A stretch of DNA of 64,000 nt from Cellulomonas alba (GTDB taxonomy: Bacteria; Actinomycetota; Actinomycetes; Actinomycetales; Cellulomonadaceae): positions 62,001-126,000 of the forward strand of contig NZ_JAUCGQ010000002.1 in assembly GCF_030362835.1 (NCBI RefSeq), given 5' to 3'. Positions within the stretch are counted from its first letter, which is position 1; each line of letters opens with the position of its first letter. This document shows, one piece after another, positions 26,655 to 35,789 of the stretch. A model generated the notes under the pieces. It did no database searches. It was not told the origin of the DNA and saw nothing but the letters and a program-made list of their open reading frames with translations. The translations under genes were made by a program, and so were the position numbers.

Positions 26655-27407
26655 CTACAGCGCCGCGGGGTCGACGCCCGCGCGCGCGAGCAACGCGCCG
26701 GTGTCGGGCGACGGGGGGACCCCGAGCTCGGTCGCGAGCACGTCGCGGCAGCGGCGGTAGGTGCGCACGGCCTCGACGAGGTTGCTCTCCGCGAGGTGCA
26801 GCACGATCACGGTCCGGTACGCGCTCTCGCGCAGCGGGTCGCCGCCGAGCGCGCGCAGCGCGACGTCGAGGGCCTCGCCGTGCCGCCCGGCCTGCGACCA
26901 CGCGAGCGCGATGACGTCGAGCGCGTGCAGGCGCAGCTGGCGCAGCCGCTCGCGCTCGAAGAGCACCCAGTCGTCGTACCAGCCGGGCAGCAGCTCGCCC
27001 GCGCGCAGCACGGCGTCGAAGTCGCGGGGGAAGGGCGCCTCGTCGTCGACGACGCGGCGCGCGCTCGCGGCGAAGCCCCGCACGTCGACGCGCACGTCGG
27101 GGCTCAGCGCGAGCACGCCGCCGACGTCGCGCACGAGCCCCGGCCGGGCGCGCTGCACGCGCCAGAGCGTCGAACGGAGACTGCCGGCGGCCTGGAGCTC
27201 GGCGGCGTCCGACCACAGCGTGCCCGCGACCGCGTGCCGCGACGTGCGGCCCTGCAGCGCGAGGTACGCGACGAGCCGTCGGCCGCCGACCGGCAGCGGC
27301 ACGGGCGTCCCGTCGTGCTCGACGCGGCAGCCGCCGAACAGCGCGACCTCGGTGCCGGCGGCCCGCGCCCCCGAGCCGACCGACGGCCGCGTCGCCGTCA
27401 CGCTCAT
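26655..27407 (-). CDS. SARP-type (winged helix plus BTAD) transcriptional activator
   Basis: 250 residues. An OmpR-like winged helix (about 20-105: V-A-L-F-G-G-C-R-V, R-R-L-V-A-Y-L-A-L-Q-G, L-W-S-D-A-A-E, S-L-R-S-T-L-W-R-V) is followed by the bacterial transcriptional activation domain with R-E-S-A-Y-R-T-V-I-V-L-H-L-A and Y-R-R-C-R-D-V-L-A-T-E-L-G-V. This is the complete length of a stand-alone SARP with no extra sensor domain. SARPs bind 11-bp-spaced direct repeats. Convergent with the injection-system operon, it is the best candidate for its regulator. Confidence 0.85.
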   Translation of the reverse strand: MSVTATRPSVGSGARAAGTEVALFGGCRVEHDGTPVPLPVGGRRLVAYLALQGRTSRHAVAGTLWSDAAELQAAGSLRSTLWRVQRARPGLVRDVGGVLALSPDVRVDVRGFAASARRVVDDEAPFPRDFDAVLRAGELLPGWYDDWVLFERERLRQLRLHALDVIALAWSQAGRHGEALDVALRALGGDPLRESAYRTVIVLHLAESNLVEAVRTYRRCRDVLATELGVPPSPDTGALLARAGVDPAAL

Positions 27408-27485
27408 GGCTGCCCCCCGATCGCCACGTCCTGACCGTGAGGAGTCGCGGCGCCCAGGCGTGGATACCTGAGCGCCGCCCGCAGG

Positions 27486-29399
27486 TCAGACGTACATCGG
27501 CGTGAGTGCCTCGTACTCCTCGACGCTCGCGTCGCGCAGCACCGCCTCGATGATCGCGCGGCCCAGCGGGTCGAGGTCGGGCGTGAGGAACTGCGCGAGC
27601 TCGGCCTTGAAGAACGACGTCAGGACCTGTGCGCCCGCGTCGTACGCCTCGACGCCGACGTGCGACTGGAGCTCGGGCGCGAGCAGCGACTTGCGGATCG
27701 GCTGGCCGTCGAGCTTCATCTCCGCCAGGGCGTAGCCGAGCAGCGGGCAGCGCGCCGGCTCGAGCTGCTCGGGGCGGACCCGCCCGCCGCCGCGCCGTGC
27801 GAGGTACTCGCGCGTGAGCCACTCGGCGGCGAAGCCGACGTGGTACGCGCCGACGTGCTGGTTCGGCGTGAGCGCGTACCGCGTGCGCGGCGCGGCCAGC
27901 AGCTGGCGCAGCAGCAGGTTCGCGGACTCGACCTTGGTGCCCGTCGAGAACGGCCAGAAGGAGCCGACGCCCTCGGACACCAGCCCGCCGTGCGCGATGA
28001 CGCACGCCTCGGCGCGCGACTCGCCGATCGACGGGTTCTTGTCGCCGCGGGGCGCCACCAGCCGCCACACCCACGCGAGCGCGGGCGGCACGAGGTGGGT
28101 GACGCCCATGATCCCGTAGCTCGGGTTGTCGCGGGTGCACGCGGGCATCCGGACGCCGAACGTGCGCACGTCCACGCGCGTCGGCTCGGAGATGACGTCG
28201 GGGAACGCGTTCCGGTCGATGACGACCCGGGGGTTGGGGCACGGCTTGCCGGTCGAGTCGAGCGTGTGCTCCCACGGCAGCGCGGTCGCGTCGGGCATGC
28301 CGTCGATGTTGAAGAACACGAGCGGCTTGGCGGGGTGGATGCACGCGCGCTCGAGGTGCTCGTCCTCGCCGTACGACCGGATGTTGTCGACGCGCACGAA
28401 CCAGCCGGCCTCGGCGTCGGCGATCACGAGCCGCCCGCTGTCGTCCTGCAGTGCCGACGCGCACAGCGTCATGTCGTCCGTCACGGGTGCGAGCGCGCTC
28501 GACTCGGCGAGCGTCATGCGGATCTCGCCGCCGGTCACGACGTTGCGGCCGAGCAGGATGCGCCCGTCGTCCTCGCGGCGGAACTCCTGGCACATCTCGG
28601 ACTTGCCGCCGCCCGAGGCGCCCTCGTGCATGACGACGGTGTCGTTGTCGTACGGCGTCGTCACCCGCACCGCCGACGCGTGCGTGGTGAGCCACCCCTC
28701 GCGGCCGCCGATGTCGAGGAGCACGGAGAAGACGCCCTTCTTGGCGCTCGGGCCGGGGTAGAGGTTGTAGGCGAACACCTCGTGCAGCTCGGGCGTGCGG
28801 TCGTGCACCACGACCTGGCGGCCGCCGAACGCGGTGTGCCGGAACGGCGGGGCGACGTAGAGGATCGCGCGCGGCGTGAACGCACCGAGCTCGTCGAACG
28901 TCACCCAGCCCTGCAGGTCGACGAGCGCGAGCGCGAAGAAGGCGGCGTTCGCCGGCACGATCGCGACCGACGGCGAGCCGTGCACGGGGCCGCCCGCGCG
29001 GAACGGCACGACGACGAGGTCCTGCGTCGCGAGCCAGTCGAGCGTGGCCTGCTTGGTCGGCGCGAACTCCGCGCCGAACACGTCGCGGTAGCGGGCCTTG
29101 TCGGACGGGAGGTCGTCCGCGATGTGCATGCAGTCGGGGTCGCGCCGGCGCATGTAGTCCTCGGGGTAGTTGACCGCGAGGCCGTTGCGGCAGCGCGTCA
29201 CGGTCGCCTCGACGACGGGGGTGCCCCCGTCGTCGTAGGACACCTCGTGGACGGGTCCGCCGCACGGGCCGAGCGCGAGCCGGTAGAGCTCGTCGCGGTC
29301 GGCCGGGACGACGACCGAGGGGCTGGCGTCGACCGCGGCCCGGACCGCGGGCGGCAGCGTGACGTCGGGCAGTCGGACGGCAGCGGTCATGACGGACAT
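27486..29399 (-). CDS. DUF4914-family PEPCK-like P-loop protein
   Basis: A 637-residue cytoplasmic protein. H-E-G-A-S-G-G-G-K-S-E-M near the middle is a P-loop like the kinase loop of ATP-type phosphoenolpyruvate carboxykinases, and several downstream acidic/His segments fit that fold. Length and sequence match my recollection of DUF4914. The reaction is unknown; a nucleotide-dependent kinase or carboxykinase-like activity is inferred. The ATG at 29399 has GAGGAG at good spacing, so I prefer it to the ATG three codons later. A palindrome and a TAATCT -10-like element lie upstream. Confidence 0.7.
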   Translation of the reverse strand: MSVMTAAVRLPDVTLPPAVRAAVDASPSVVVPADRDELYRLALGPCGGPVHEVSYDDGGTPVVEATVTRCRNGLAVNYPEDYMRRRDPDCMHIADDLPSDKARYRDVFGAEFAPTKQATLDWLATQDLVVVPFRAGGPVHGSPSVAIVPANAAFFALALVDLQGWVTFDELGAFTPRAILYVAPPFRHTAFGGRQVVVHDRTPELHEVFAYNLYPGPSAKKGVFSVLLDIGGREGWLTTHASAVRVTTPYDNDTVVMHEGASGGGKSEMCQEFRREDDGRILLGRNVVTGGEIRMTLAESSALAPVTDDMTLCASALQDDSGRLVIADAEAGWFVRVDNIRSYGEDEHLERACIHPAKPLVFFNIDGMPDATALPWEHTLDSTGKPCPNPRVVIDRNAFPDVISEPTRVDVRTFGVRMPACTRDNPSYGIMGVTHLVPPALAWVWRLVAPRGDKNPSIGESRAEACVIAHGGLVSEGVGSFWPFSTGTKVESANLLLRQLLAAPRTRYALTPNQHVGAYHVGFAAEWLTREYLARRGGGRVRPEQLEPARCPLLGYALAEMKLDGQPIRKSLLAPELQSHVGVEAYDAGAQVLTSFFKAELAQFLTPDLDPLGRAIIEAVLRDASVEEYEALTPMYV

Positions 29400-29456
29400 G
29401 CGGGGCTCCTCGGTCCGGGCGACAGGCGGCCTTGAGGCTCGCCTGAATGACGCTTT

Positions 29457-29481
29457 GCCTGCAGATTACGAATCCGCAGGC
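29457..29481 (-). promoter_or_regulatory. 25-bp imperfect palindrome upstream of the DUF4914 gene
   Basis: GCCTGC-a-GATT-acg-AATC-c-GCAGGC. On the gene's strand it contains TAATCT, a plausible -10, placed about 65 nt before the start codon. An operator overlapping the promoter is the simplest reading. Confidence 0.4.
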
Positions 29482-29544
29482 CGCTCGAACCGGGACTTCC
29501 GTCGCGTCTTCGCGGCCGCCCGATGCCGCCTCAGCGTCCCGCCG

Positions 29545-30546
29545 TCACCACCAGCCCTGCCGCTTGGCCCACGCCACCAGCGCCAGCGACATCGCGACCA
29601 TGATCGCGAGCGACACCGAGAGCTCCACCACCCGGGTGTGCTGGTTGACGATGAAGTTCATGCCGAAAACCGAGGCCAGCGCTGTGATCGGCAGCGTCAC
29701 GACCGCGATCACGGCGAGCCGTTCGGCCGCGATCGTCATCTTCGTGTCGGTGCGCGTGCGGTAGTACTCGATGACGCCTTGCAGGTACTCCTTCTCCTCG
29801 GCCGCGAGCCCGGCGAGGCGGTCGTACTGGTCGACGAGGTCGCCCACCAGATGGCGGCTCTCGGCGGGGATGTGCTGGCTCGACAGGCGCTCGACGCGGC
29901 GGTAGATCTGCGCGGTCTGCGCCGCGATCGTCGTCACCGCGAGCAGGCCGTGACGCGTGCGGAACAGCTGGTCGAGGAAGTCCTCGGACTCGTCGTGCTG
30001 GCCGGTCGTGACGCGGCGCTCGAGCACGGCGACCTGCGCGGCGAGCGTCTCGATGAACCGTTCCATGCGGCGCGTCATGGTCGAGACGATCGCGTGCGAG
30101 ACGTCGAACGGCGTGCGCGGTCGCAGCCGGCCGGACCGCAGGCGCTCGAGGACCTCGCGGGTGTCGCGGAGCGCGGCGTCCTCGCTCACCTCGTCGTCGT
30201 AGGGGCCGTGCACCGTGACCAGGTAGTTCGGCCCGACGACCCGGTCGAGCTCGACGTGGTGCACGCGTCCCTGCGAGCCGAGCTCGGGCGCGTGCAGCAC
30301 GAGGAACAGCGAGTCGGGGTAGGCGTGCACCTTCGGCAGCCGGTTGTGGACCGCGCAGTCCTGGACCGCGAGCGGGTGCAGCGCGAACACGTCCGCCAGG
30401 ACGCGCGCCGCCTCGTCGTCCCAGCCCGGAACGTCGACCCAGACGATCGTGCCGGCCTCGCCGCCCGGCCTGCGCCGGAGCAGCGCGGGCAGCTCGTCGA
30501 CGCTCGCGTCGCGGACCCCGTCGTGCGTGATGACGTGCACGTCCAT
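29545..30546 (-). CDS. corA: CorA-family magnesium/divalent cation transporter
   Basis: A 333-residue protein with a large N-terminal cytoplasmic domain, a long stalk helix and two C-terminal membrane helices. G295-M-N follows the first transmembrane helix, the universal CorA selectivity signature (A-S-V-F-G-M-N-F-I-V-N). It forms a pentameric Mg2+ channel in the inner membrane. The final W-A-K-R-Q-G-W-W is the basic C-terminus. Divergent from the aminotransferase gene. Confidence 0.9.
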   Translation of the reverse strand: MDVHVITHDGVRDASVDELPALLRRRPGGEAGTIVWVDVPGWDDEAARVLADVFALHPLAVQDCAVHNRLPKVHAYPDSLFLVLHAPELGSQGRVHHVELDRVVGPNYLVTVHGPYDDEVSEDAALRDTREVLERLRSGRLRPRTPFDVSHAIVSTMTRRMERFIETLAAQVAVLERRVTTGQHDESEDFLDQLFRTRHGLLAVTTIAAQTAQIYRRVERLSSQHIPAESRHLVGDLVDQYDRLAGLAAEEKEYLQGVIEYYRTRTDTKMTIAAERLAVIAVVTLPITALASVFGMNFIVNQHTRVVELSVSLAIMVAMSLALVAWAKRQGWW

Positions 30547-30585
30547 GCGGCACCTCCGGTCGTCGGCGTCATCCTGACGCGCCCT

Positions 30586-30610
30586 CGGCCGCCCCGCCAG
30601 GGGGCGGCCG
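30586..30610. other. Hairpin in the corA/aminotransferase intergenic region
   Basis: CGGCCGCCCC-GCCAG-GGGGCGGCCG: 10-bp GC arms around a 5-nt loop, in a 101-bp gap between divergent starts. This is not an expected terminator location; it may be an operator or a 5' leader structure of the rightward gene. Confidence 0.35.
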
Positions 30611-30647
30611 GCGCGGCGCGTGCCCGCGTGCTCGGTAGCGTCGGCGC

Positions 30648-31775
30648 ATGACGATCTTCGACCGCGTGCCCCTGTCCGACCTGCGCCGACGGACGAGCGA
30701 GAAGTGGCGGCGGTACCCGGCCGACGTGCTCCCGCTGTGGGTCGCGGAGATGGACGTGCCGGTCGCCGACGTCGTCGTCCGGGCGGTGCACGACGCGCTG
30801 ACCGCGGGCGACACCGGTTACCACGAGGGCAGCGCGCTCGCGGAGGCCCTCGCGGAGTTCGCGGCGAAGCGGTGGGCGTGGCAGGTCGACCCGGGGCGCG
30901 TGCGGCTCGTGCCGGACGTGATGCAGGGGATCGCGGAGGTCGTGCGCGTCGTCACCGGGCCCGGTGACGCGGTCGTCATCAACCCGCCGGTGTACCCGCC
31001 GTTCACCTCGTTCGTCGAGCACGCGGGCCGCCGGGTCGAGCACGCGCCGCTCGGCGCCGACGGCCGCCTCGACCTCGCACAGCTCGACGCGGCGTTCGCG
31101 CGCGCCACGGCGGGCGGGGGCCGCGCGGCCTACCTGCTGTGCCACCCGCACAACCCGACGGCCGCGCTGCACACGCGCGACGAGCTGGCCGCCGTCGGCG
31201 AGCTCGCGGCGCGGCACGGCGTGCAGGTGGTCGCCGACGAGATCCACGCTCCGGTCGTGCTCGACGGCGAGTTCGTGCCGACCACGACCGTGGTCCCGGG
31301 CGCGATCGCGCTCCACTCGGCGTCGAAGGCGTTCAACCTCGCGGGCCTGCGCGCTGCGGTCGTCGTGCCGGGCCCCGACGCCGACGTCGCCGGCATCTCG
31401 CCGGTGCTCGCGGACGGCGTCTCCCACGTCGCGGCCATCGCTCAGGTCGCGGCGTACCGCGACGGCGGCGCGTACCTCGACGAGGTGCTCGACGGCCTGC
31501 GCGCCAACGTCACGACCCTGCAGTCGCTGCTCGCGTCGCAGGTGCCGGCCGTCGCATGGCGGCCGCCCGCCGCGACGTACTTCGCGTGGCTGGACCTCGG
31601 CAGCATCACGGACGACCCGGACCCGGCGCGCGCACTCCTGGCCCGCGGGCGCCTGGCGGTCAACCGCGGGCCGTCGTTCGGGCCGGGCGGCGAGCACCAC
31701 GTGCGGCTGAACCTCGCCGCGTCGACCGAGGTGCTGACCGAGGCGGTGCGCAGGATCGCGGCGACGTTCGCCTGA
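30648..31775 (+). CDS. MalY/PatB-type PLP-dependent aminotransferase (C-S lyase)
   Basis: 375 residues of fold-type I. The N-terminus D-L-R-R-R-T-S-E-K-W is the MalY/PatB hallmark (R-x-G-T-x-x-x-K-W equivalent), with L-P-L-W-V-A-E-M-D next. H-P-H-N-P-T is the substrate pocket, D-E-I-H-A-P the PLP-Asp region, and H-S-A-S-K-A-F-N-L-A-G holds the Schiff-base lysine. The likely reaction is cystathionine beta-lyase-type cleavage giving homocysteine or thiols, in methionine/sulfur metabolism. It lies 4 kb from the sulfate transporter, which fits but does not prove a link. Confidence 0.88.
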   Translation: MTIFDRVPLSDLRRRTSEKWRRYPADVLPLWVAEMDVPVADVVVRAVHDALTAGDTGYHEGSALAEALAEFAAKRWAWQVDPGRVRLVPDVMQGIAEVVRVVTGPGDAVVINPPVYPPFTSFVEHAGRRVEHAPLGADGRLDLAQLDAAFARATAGGGRAAYLLCHPHNPTAALHTRDELAAVGELAARHGVQVVADEIHAPVVLDGEFVPTTTVVPGAIALHSASKAFNLAGLRAAVVVPGPDADVAGISPVLADGVSHVAAIAQVAAYRDGGAYLDEVLDGLRANVTTLQSLLASQVPAVAWRPPAATYFAWLDLGSITDDPDPARALLARGRLAVNRGPSFGPGGEHHVRLNLAASTEVLTEAVRRIAATFA

Positions 31776-31788
31776 CCGCCCGATCCGC

Positions 31789-31811
31789 GCGTGGTAGAAC
31801 CTCGACCACGC
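31789..31811 (+). promoter_or_regulatory. Inverted repeat upstream of the membrane protein gene
   Basis: GCGTGGT (31789-31795) and ACCACGC (31805-31811), perfect 7-bp arms with a 9-nt spacer, 35 bp before the ATG and covering a TAGAAC -10-like element. It is an operator or terminator candidate for the upstream gene. Confidence 0.35.
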
Positions 31812-31846
31812 CGGTGCACCCGACCGCGGGCGAGAAGAGGTCGACG

Positions 31847-33415
31847 ATGAGCACGCCCCACGACGTCCCGGTGACGCCCGCGCCCGGCGCCGCGTGGCGG
31901 CGGCCGAACCCGTTCGGCGACGTCCCGGCGCGGGACTACGCGACCGACGCGGTCGCCCTCGTGCTGCTGTGCGTCTCGCTCGGGCTCGCGTGGTCGTTCC
32001 ACGACCGAGCGTGGCAGCGGGTCGACGTGGTGCTGGTCAGCGCGGTCTCGGTCGCGTCGCTCGCGGTCACGTACGTGGTGCGGGCGCGCGGCGGCTCGCT
32101 GCGCACCGCGCTGCGCGTCCGCGCGTGGTTGGGCCTTCCGTACGCGGTGTGCGTGCTGGCGTCGGCGGCGGTGGACGCGGTCGGCGCGTTCGCGCTGCGG
32201 ATCACGGGGCCGACGCTGCCCGGCGGCCTCGGGCCGGCCGTCGCCGTCGGCCTCGCCGGGGCGGCGCTCGCGGCCGCTCCGCGCGCGGCCGAGTCGGCCG
32301 ACGCGGCGCTCGCCGGCGCGGCCCGCCGCCTCGCGCGGTCGATCCTCGGCGGCCTGCTCGCCGGCGTGGTGGTGCTGCAGGCCCTGACGCTCGGAGCGCT
32401 GGCGTCGGGCATCGTGCGGTTCCTCGACCGCGTGGGAGCACAGACGTGGGTCGGTCTCACGGCCGACGCCGTGCTCGTGCTGCTCGTGACCGCGCTCGCG
32501 GGCGGTCCGCTGCTCGCCACGCTGCGGGGTTCGGCGCCGTGGCGCTGGGTGCTCGTGGCGATCGCGGCGACGACGACGGCGCTCACGCTCACCGACGGGT
32601 TCCCGGTCGCCACGATGCTGCCGGACGGCTCCGGCGGACCGGGCCTCGTGCTCGTGCCGGCGGCGGGTGCGGTGGCGCTCGGCGCGGCGGTCTCCGCGAC
32701 GCTGCGGCGCGTCGAGCCGCCTGTGCGCGCCTGGTGCGAGGTCGCGCGCGCGGCATGGGTGGCCATCGCGGTGGCCGCGGGCGCCCTCGTGGTGATCCAC
32801 CTGCTCGGGCTGATCCACCTGCTCCACACCGTCCAGCAGCTCGGCGGCGACCTCCACCCCGGGCGGGTGACCGGCCGGATCGCCCTCGTCGTCGCGCTCG
32901 ACGCGGTGATCGTGGTGCTCGCGCTCGCGGCGAGCGTGGTCGTGGGGCGCCGCGGCCTCGACGCGCGGCCCGTCGGCCTGTGGCTGACCGCCGCGGCCGT
33001 GGTGGTCGGCACCGCCATCATCGCGACGCGTGGGTGGGCGCGGCCCGGGCTGACGGACACGATCGTGGCGTACGGGCTCCCGATCCTCGCGGTGCTCGCG
33101 CTGACCGTGCCCGACGCGGTCCGGGAGAGCGCGCGGCTGCCGCGCGGCTCCGCGACGTACGGGCCGGGCGTCGGTGCCGACGGGCCCGCCACGGGCGCCC
33201 ACGACGGCGCCGGGGCGGCCGACCACGGCTTCACCACGGCGCAGGCCGCCGACCCCGCGACGGACCTCGCGGTGCTCGCCGCGATCGTCGAGCGCGCGCC
33301 CGAGCTGCGGCCGCTCGTCGCGGCCAACCCGTCGGCGTACCCCGACCTGCTCGCGTGGCTCGCGCAGCTCCACGACCCGGACGTCGACGCCGCTCTCGCG
33401 TCGCGGCCCTCGTAG
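31847..33415 (+). CDS. Polytopic membrane protein with C-terminal LRV-like tail
   Basis: 522 residues with about 10 hydrophobic helices (residues 30-435), then a linker and a soluble C-terminal stretch containing A-P-E-L-R-P-L-V-A-A-N-P-S-A-Y-P-D-L-L. This resembles the variant leucine-rich-repeat segments seen in many actinobacterial proteins. Function unknown; no transporter or enzyme motif seen. Ribosome-binding site AGAAGAGG before ATG. It ends 9 bp before rlmC, so probable cotranscription. Confidence 0.65.
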   Translation: MSTPHDVPVTPAPGAAWRRPNPFGDVPARDYATDAVALVLLCVSLGLAWSFHDRAWQRVDVVLVSAVSVASLAVTYVVRARGGSLRTALRVRAWLGLPYAVCVLASAAVDAVGAFALRITGPTLPGGLGPAVAVGLAGAALAAAPRAAESADAALAGAARRLARSILGGLLAGVVVLQALTLGALASGIVRFLDRVGAQTWVGLTADAVLVLLVTALAGGPLLATLRGSAPWRWVLVAIAATTTALTLTDGFPVATMLPDGSGGPGLVLVPAAGAVALGAAVSATLRRVEPPVRAWCEVARAAWVAIAVAAGALVVIHLLGLIHLLHTVQQLGGDLHPGRVTGRIALVVALDAVIVVLALAASVVVGRRGLDARPVGLWLTAAAVVVGTAIIATRGWARPGLTDTIVAYGLPILAVLALTVPDAVRESARLPRGSATYGPGVGADGPATGAHDGAGAADHGFTTAQAADPATDLAVLAAIVERAPELRPLVAANPSAYPDLLAWLAQLHDPDVDAALASRPS

Positions 33416-33424
33416 CCTGTCGGG

Positions 33425-34549
33425 GTGCACTGCTCCTACTTCGACGCCGGGCTGTGCCGGTCGTGCACCTTCATGGGGCAGCCGTACGACGCGCAGCTCG
33501 CGGCGAAGCAGGCCCGGTGCGCGGCGACGCTGCCGCCCGTGGCGTGGCTCCCGCCGTTCGCCGGGCCCGAGGAGGGGTTCCGCAACAAGGCGAAGATGGT
33601 CGTCGCGGGGACGGTCGACGCTCCGACCCTCGGCATCCTGGACGCGGCCGGCACGGGGGTGGACCTGCAGGGCTGCGGCCTGTACCCGCCCGCGCTGAGC
33701 AGCGCGTTCGCGCCGCTCGAGCGGTTCGTCACGCGCGCGCGGCTCGAGCCGTACGACGTGCCGAGCCGGCGCGGCGAGCTCAAGTACCTGCTGGTGACGC
33801 TGAGCCCGGACGGCGAGCTGATGCTCCGCTTCGTGCTGCGCTCCCAGGAGGCCGTCGCACGCATCCGCAAGCACCTGCCGAGCCTGCTCGAGGAGGAGCC
33901 GCGCCTCGCGGTCGTCACCGTCAACGTGCAGCCCGAGCACAAGCAGGTGCTCGAGGGCGACCTCGAGATCCCGCTCTCCGCGGCCACGACGCTGCGCATG
34001 CACCTCGCGGGCGTCGACCTGCACCTGCGGCCGCGCAGCTTCTTCCAGACCAACACCGCGGTGGCCGACGGCCTGTACCGCCAGGCGCGCGCATGGGTCG
34101 ACGAGGTCGCGCCGGCGCGGCTGCTCGACCTGTACTGCGGCGTCGGCGGGTTCGCGCTCGCGTGCGCGGCCCCGGGGCGGTCCGCCGTCGGCGTCGAGGT
34201 GAGCAAGGAGGCCGTCGAGAGCGCGCGGCAGTCGGCGGCCGAGGCGGGCGTCGACGCGCAGTTCCACGCGGGTGACGCGACCGCGCTCGCGGCGGAGCTG
34301 CTCGAGGGCTCGGACGCGCCCGACCTGGTGGTGGTGAACCCGCCGCGGCGCGGCATCGGCGCACCGCTCGCGGCGATGCTCGAGGGCTCGGACGCGCGGC
34401 ACGTCGTCTACTCGAGCTGCAACGTCGACTCGCTCGCGCGCGACCTCGCGGCGATGCCGTCGCTGCGACCGGTGCGTGCGCGGCTGTTCGACATGTTCCC
34501 GCAGACGGACCACCACGAGGTGCTCGTGCTGCTGGAGCGCGCGGGGTAG
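33425..34549 (+). CDS. rlmC: 23S rRNA (uracil-C5) methyltransferase RlmC
   Basis: 374 residues. The N-terminal C3-x7-C11-x2-C14 plus C84 (Q-G-C-G-L-Y) matches the four-cysteine [4Fe-4S] site of RlmC/RumB, here with no TRAM domain. The SAM-binding motif is L-L-D-L-Y-C-G-V-G-G-F, the base-binding N-P-P-R-R-G follows, and catalytic C332 is in Y-S-S-C-N-V. It methylates U747-equivalent uridine in 23S rRNA. The GTG start coincides with the conserved V-H-C-S-Y-F N-terminus. Followed after 2 bp by the monooxygenase gene. Confidence 0.88.
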   Translation: MHCSYFDAGLCRSCTFMGQPYDAQLAAKQARCAATLPPVAWLPPFAGPEEGFRNKAKMVVAGTVDAPTLGILDAAGTGVDLQGCGLYPPALSSAFAPLERFVTRARLEPYDVPSRRGELKYLLVTLSPDGELMLRFVLRSQEAVARIRKHLPSLLEEEPRLAVVTVNVQPEHKQVLEGDLEIPLSAATTLRMHLAGVDLHLRPRSFFQTNTAVADGLYRQARAWVDEVAPARLLDLYCGVGGFALACAAPGRSAVGVEVSKEAVESARQSAAEAGVDAQFHAGDATALAAELLEGSDAPDLVVVNPPRRGIGAPLAAMLEGSDARHVVYSSCNVDSLARDLAAMPSLRPVRARLFDMFPQTDHHEVLVLLERAG

Positions 34550-34551
34550 CC

Positions 34552-35745
34552 GTGGCGACGCCCGACGCGCCCGTGCTCGTCGTCGGCGGGGGGCCCGCGG
34601 GGCTCGCCGCGGCCGCGGCGCTGCGGGCGCGGGGCGTGCCCGTCGCGGTGCTCGAGCGCGCGCCCACGGTCGGCACGTCGTGGCGCGGCCACTACGAGCG
34701 GCTCCACCTGCACACGACCCGCCGGCTGTCGGCGCTGCCCGGCCTCGCGATCCCGCGCGCGTACGGCCGGTGGGTCGCCCGGGCCGACGTCGTGCGCTAC
34801 CTGGAGACGTACGCCGCGCACCACCGCCTCGACGTGCACGGCGGCGTGGACGTGGTGCGGATCGACCCCAGGGACGGGGGAGGCGCTCGCATCGCGCCGG
34901 ACGCGCCGGACGCGGCGGCCGGTTGGCGGCTGACGACCGCCGACGGCGCCGTGCTGACGGCGCCTCAGGTGGTGGTCGCGACCGGGAACGCGCGGGTACC
35001 CGTCCGACCCGCGTGGGCGGACGCGTTCACCGGCGACCTGCGCCACACGGCCGACTACCGCGACGCGACGCCGTTCCGCGGCCGGGACGTGCTCGTGGTC
35101 GGCGTCGGCAACAGCGGCGCGGAGATCGCGCTCGACCTCGTCGAGGGCGGTGCCGCACGGGTACGGGTCGCGGTCCGCACGCCGCCGCACGTGCTGCGGC
35201 GCTCCACGTTCGGCTGGGCCGCGCAGCAGACCGGTCTGCTCGTGCGGCGGCTCCCCGTCCGGCTGGTCGACCGGGTCGCGACCGTGCTCGAGCGCGCCGA
35301 GGTTCCCGACCTGAGCACGCACGGGCTGGTCCGGCCGACGACGGGCCTGGCGACGCGGGCGGCGCAGGGGTCGCTGCCGCTGCTCGACATCGGGTTCGTC
35401 GACGCGCTGCGGTCGGGTCGCGTCGACGCCGTGCCGGCGGTGGCGGCCGCGGAGGGGGGCGAGGTGGTGCTCGCGGACGGCACGCGGCTCGCGCCGGACG
35501 CCGTCGTGCTGGCGACGGGGTACCGACCCGGGCTCGCGTCGCTGCTCGGGCACCTCGGCCTGCTCGACCGCGACGGCTACCCGGTCCCCCGCGCGGGCCG
35601 CGTCGCGCCGGGGCTGTACGTCACGGGCTTCACCACGCCGCTGTCGGGCATGCTCCGCGAGCTGCGGCTCGACGCGGCCCGCATCGCGCGCGCGGTCGAG
35701 CGCGAGCGACGCCTCGACGGCCACCGGCAGCCACCGGCGTCCTGA
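34552..35745 (+). CDS. CzcO-like flavin-dependent monooxygenase
   Basis: 397 residues. N-terminal FAD-binding G-G-G-P-A-G-L-A-A-A-A-A-L-R; R-G-H-Y-E-R-L-H-L-H-T follows as in flavin monooxygenases; a second Rossmann motif V-V-G-V-G-N-S-G-A-E-I-A binds NADPH; and L-A-T-G-Y-R-P is the C-terminal FAD motif. Probable oxygenation of a small organic or sulfur/nitrogen compound; substrate unknown. Starts with GTG 2 bp after rlmC. Confidence 0.82.
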   Translation: MATPDAPVLVVGGGPAGLAAAAALRARGVPVAVLERAPTVGTSWRGHYERLHLHTTRRLSALPGLAIPRAYGRWVARADVVRYLETYAAHHRLDVHGGVDVVRIDPRDGGGARIAPDAPDAAAGWRLTTADGAVLTAPQVVVATGNARVPVRPAWADAFTGDLRHTADYRDATPFRGRDVLVVGVGNSGAEIALDLVEGGAARVRVAVRTPPHVLRRSTFGWAAQQTGLLVRRLPVRLVDRVATVLERAEVPDLSTHGLVRPTTGLATRAAQGSLPLLDIGFVDALRSGRVDAVPAVAAAEGGEVVLADGTRLAPDAVVLATGYRPGLASLLGHLGLLDRDGYPVPRAGRVAPGLYVTGFTTPLSGMLRELRLDAARIARAVERERRLDGHRQPPAS

Positions 35746-35789
35746 TTCCGCCGCGCGAGCGGGGCGCGGGCCGCCGACAGTCCGGTCAC

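Noticed and set aside
29399-29450. SARP-like 11-bp repeats (TCAGGCG, TCAAGGC) upstream of the DUF4914 gene
   Set aside because: Only two diverged copies, and they lie downstream of the likely -10, so they cannot act as activator sites there.
29451-29510. tRNA-like fragment (TTACGAA loop followed by CTCGAACC)
   Set aside because: No D-arm or acceptor stem could be built and the T-stem does not pair. It is better read as a palindromic promoter element.
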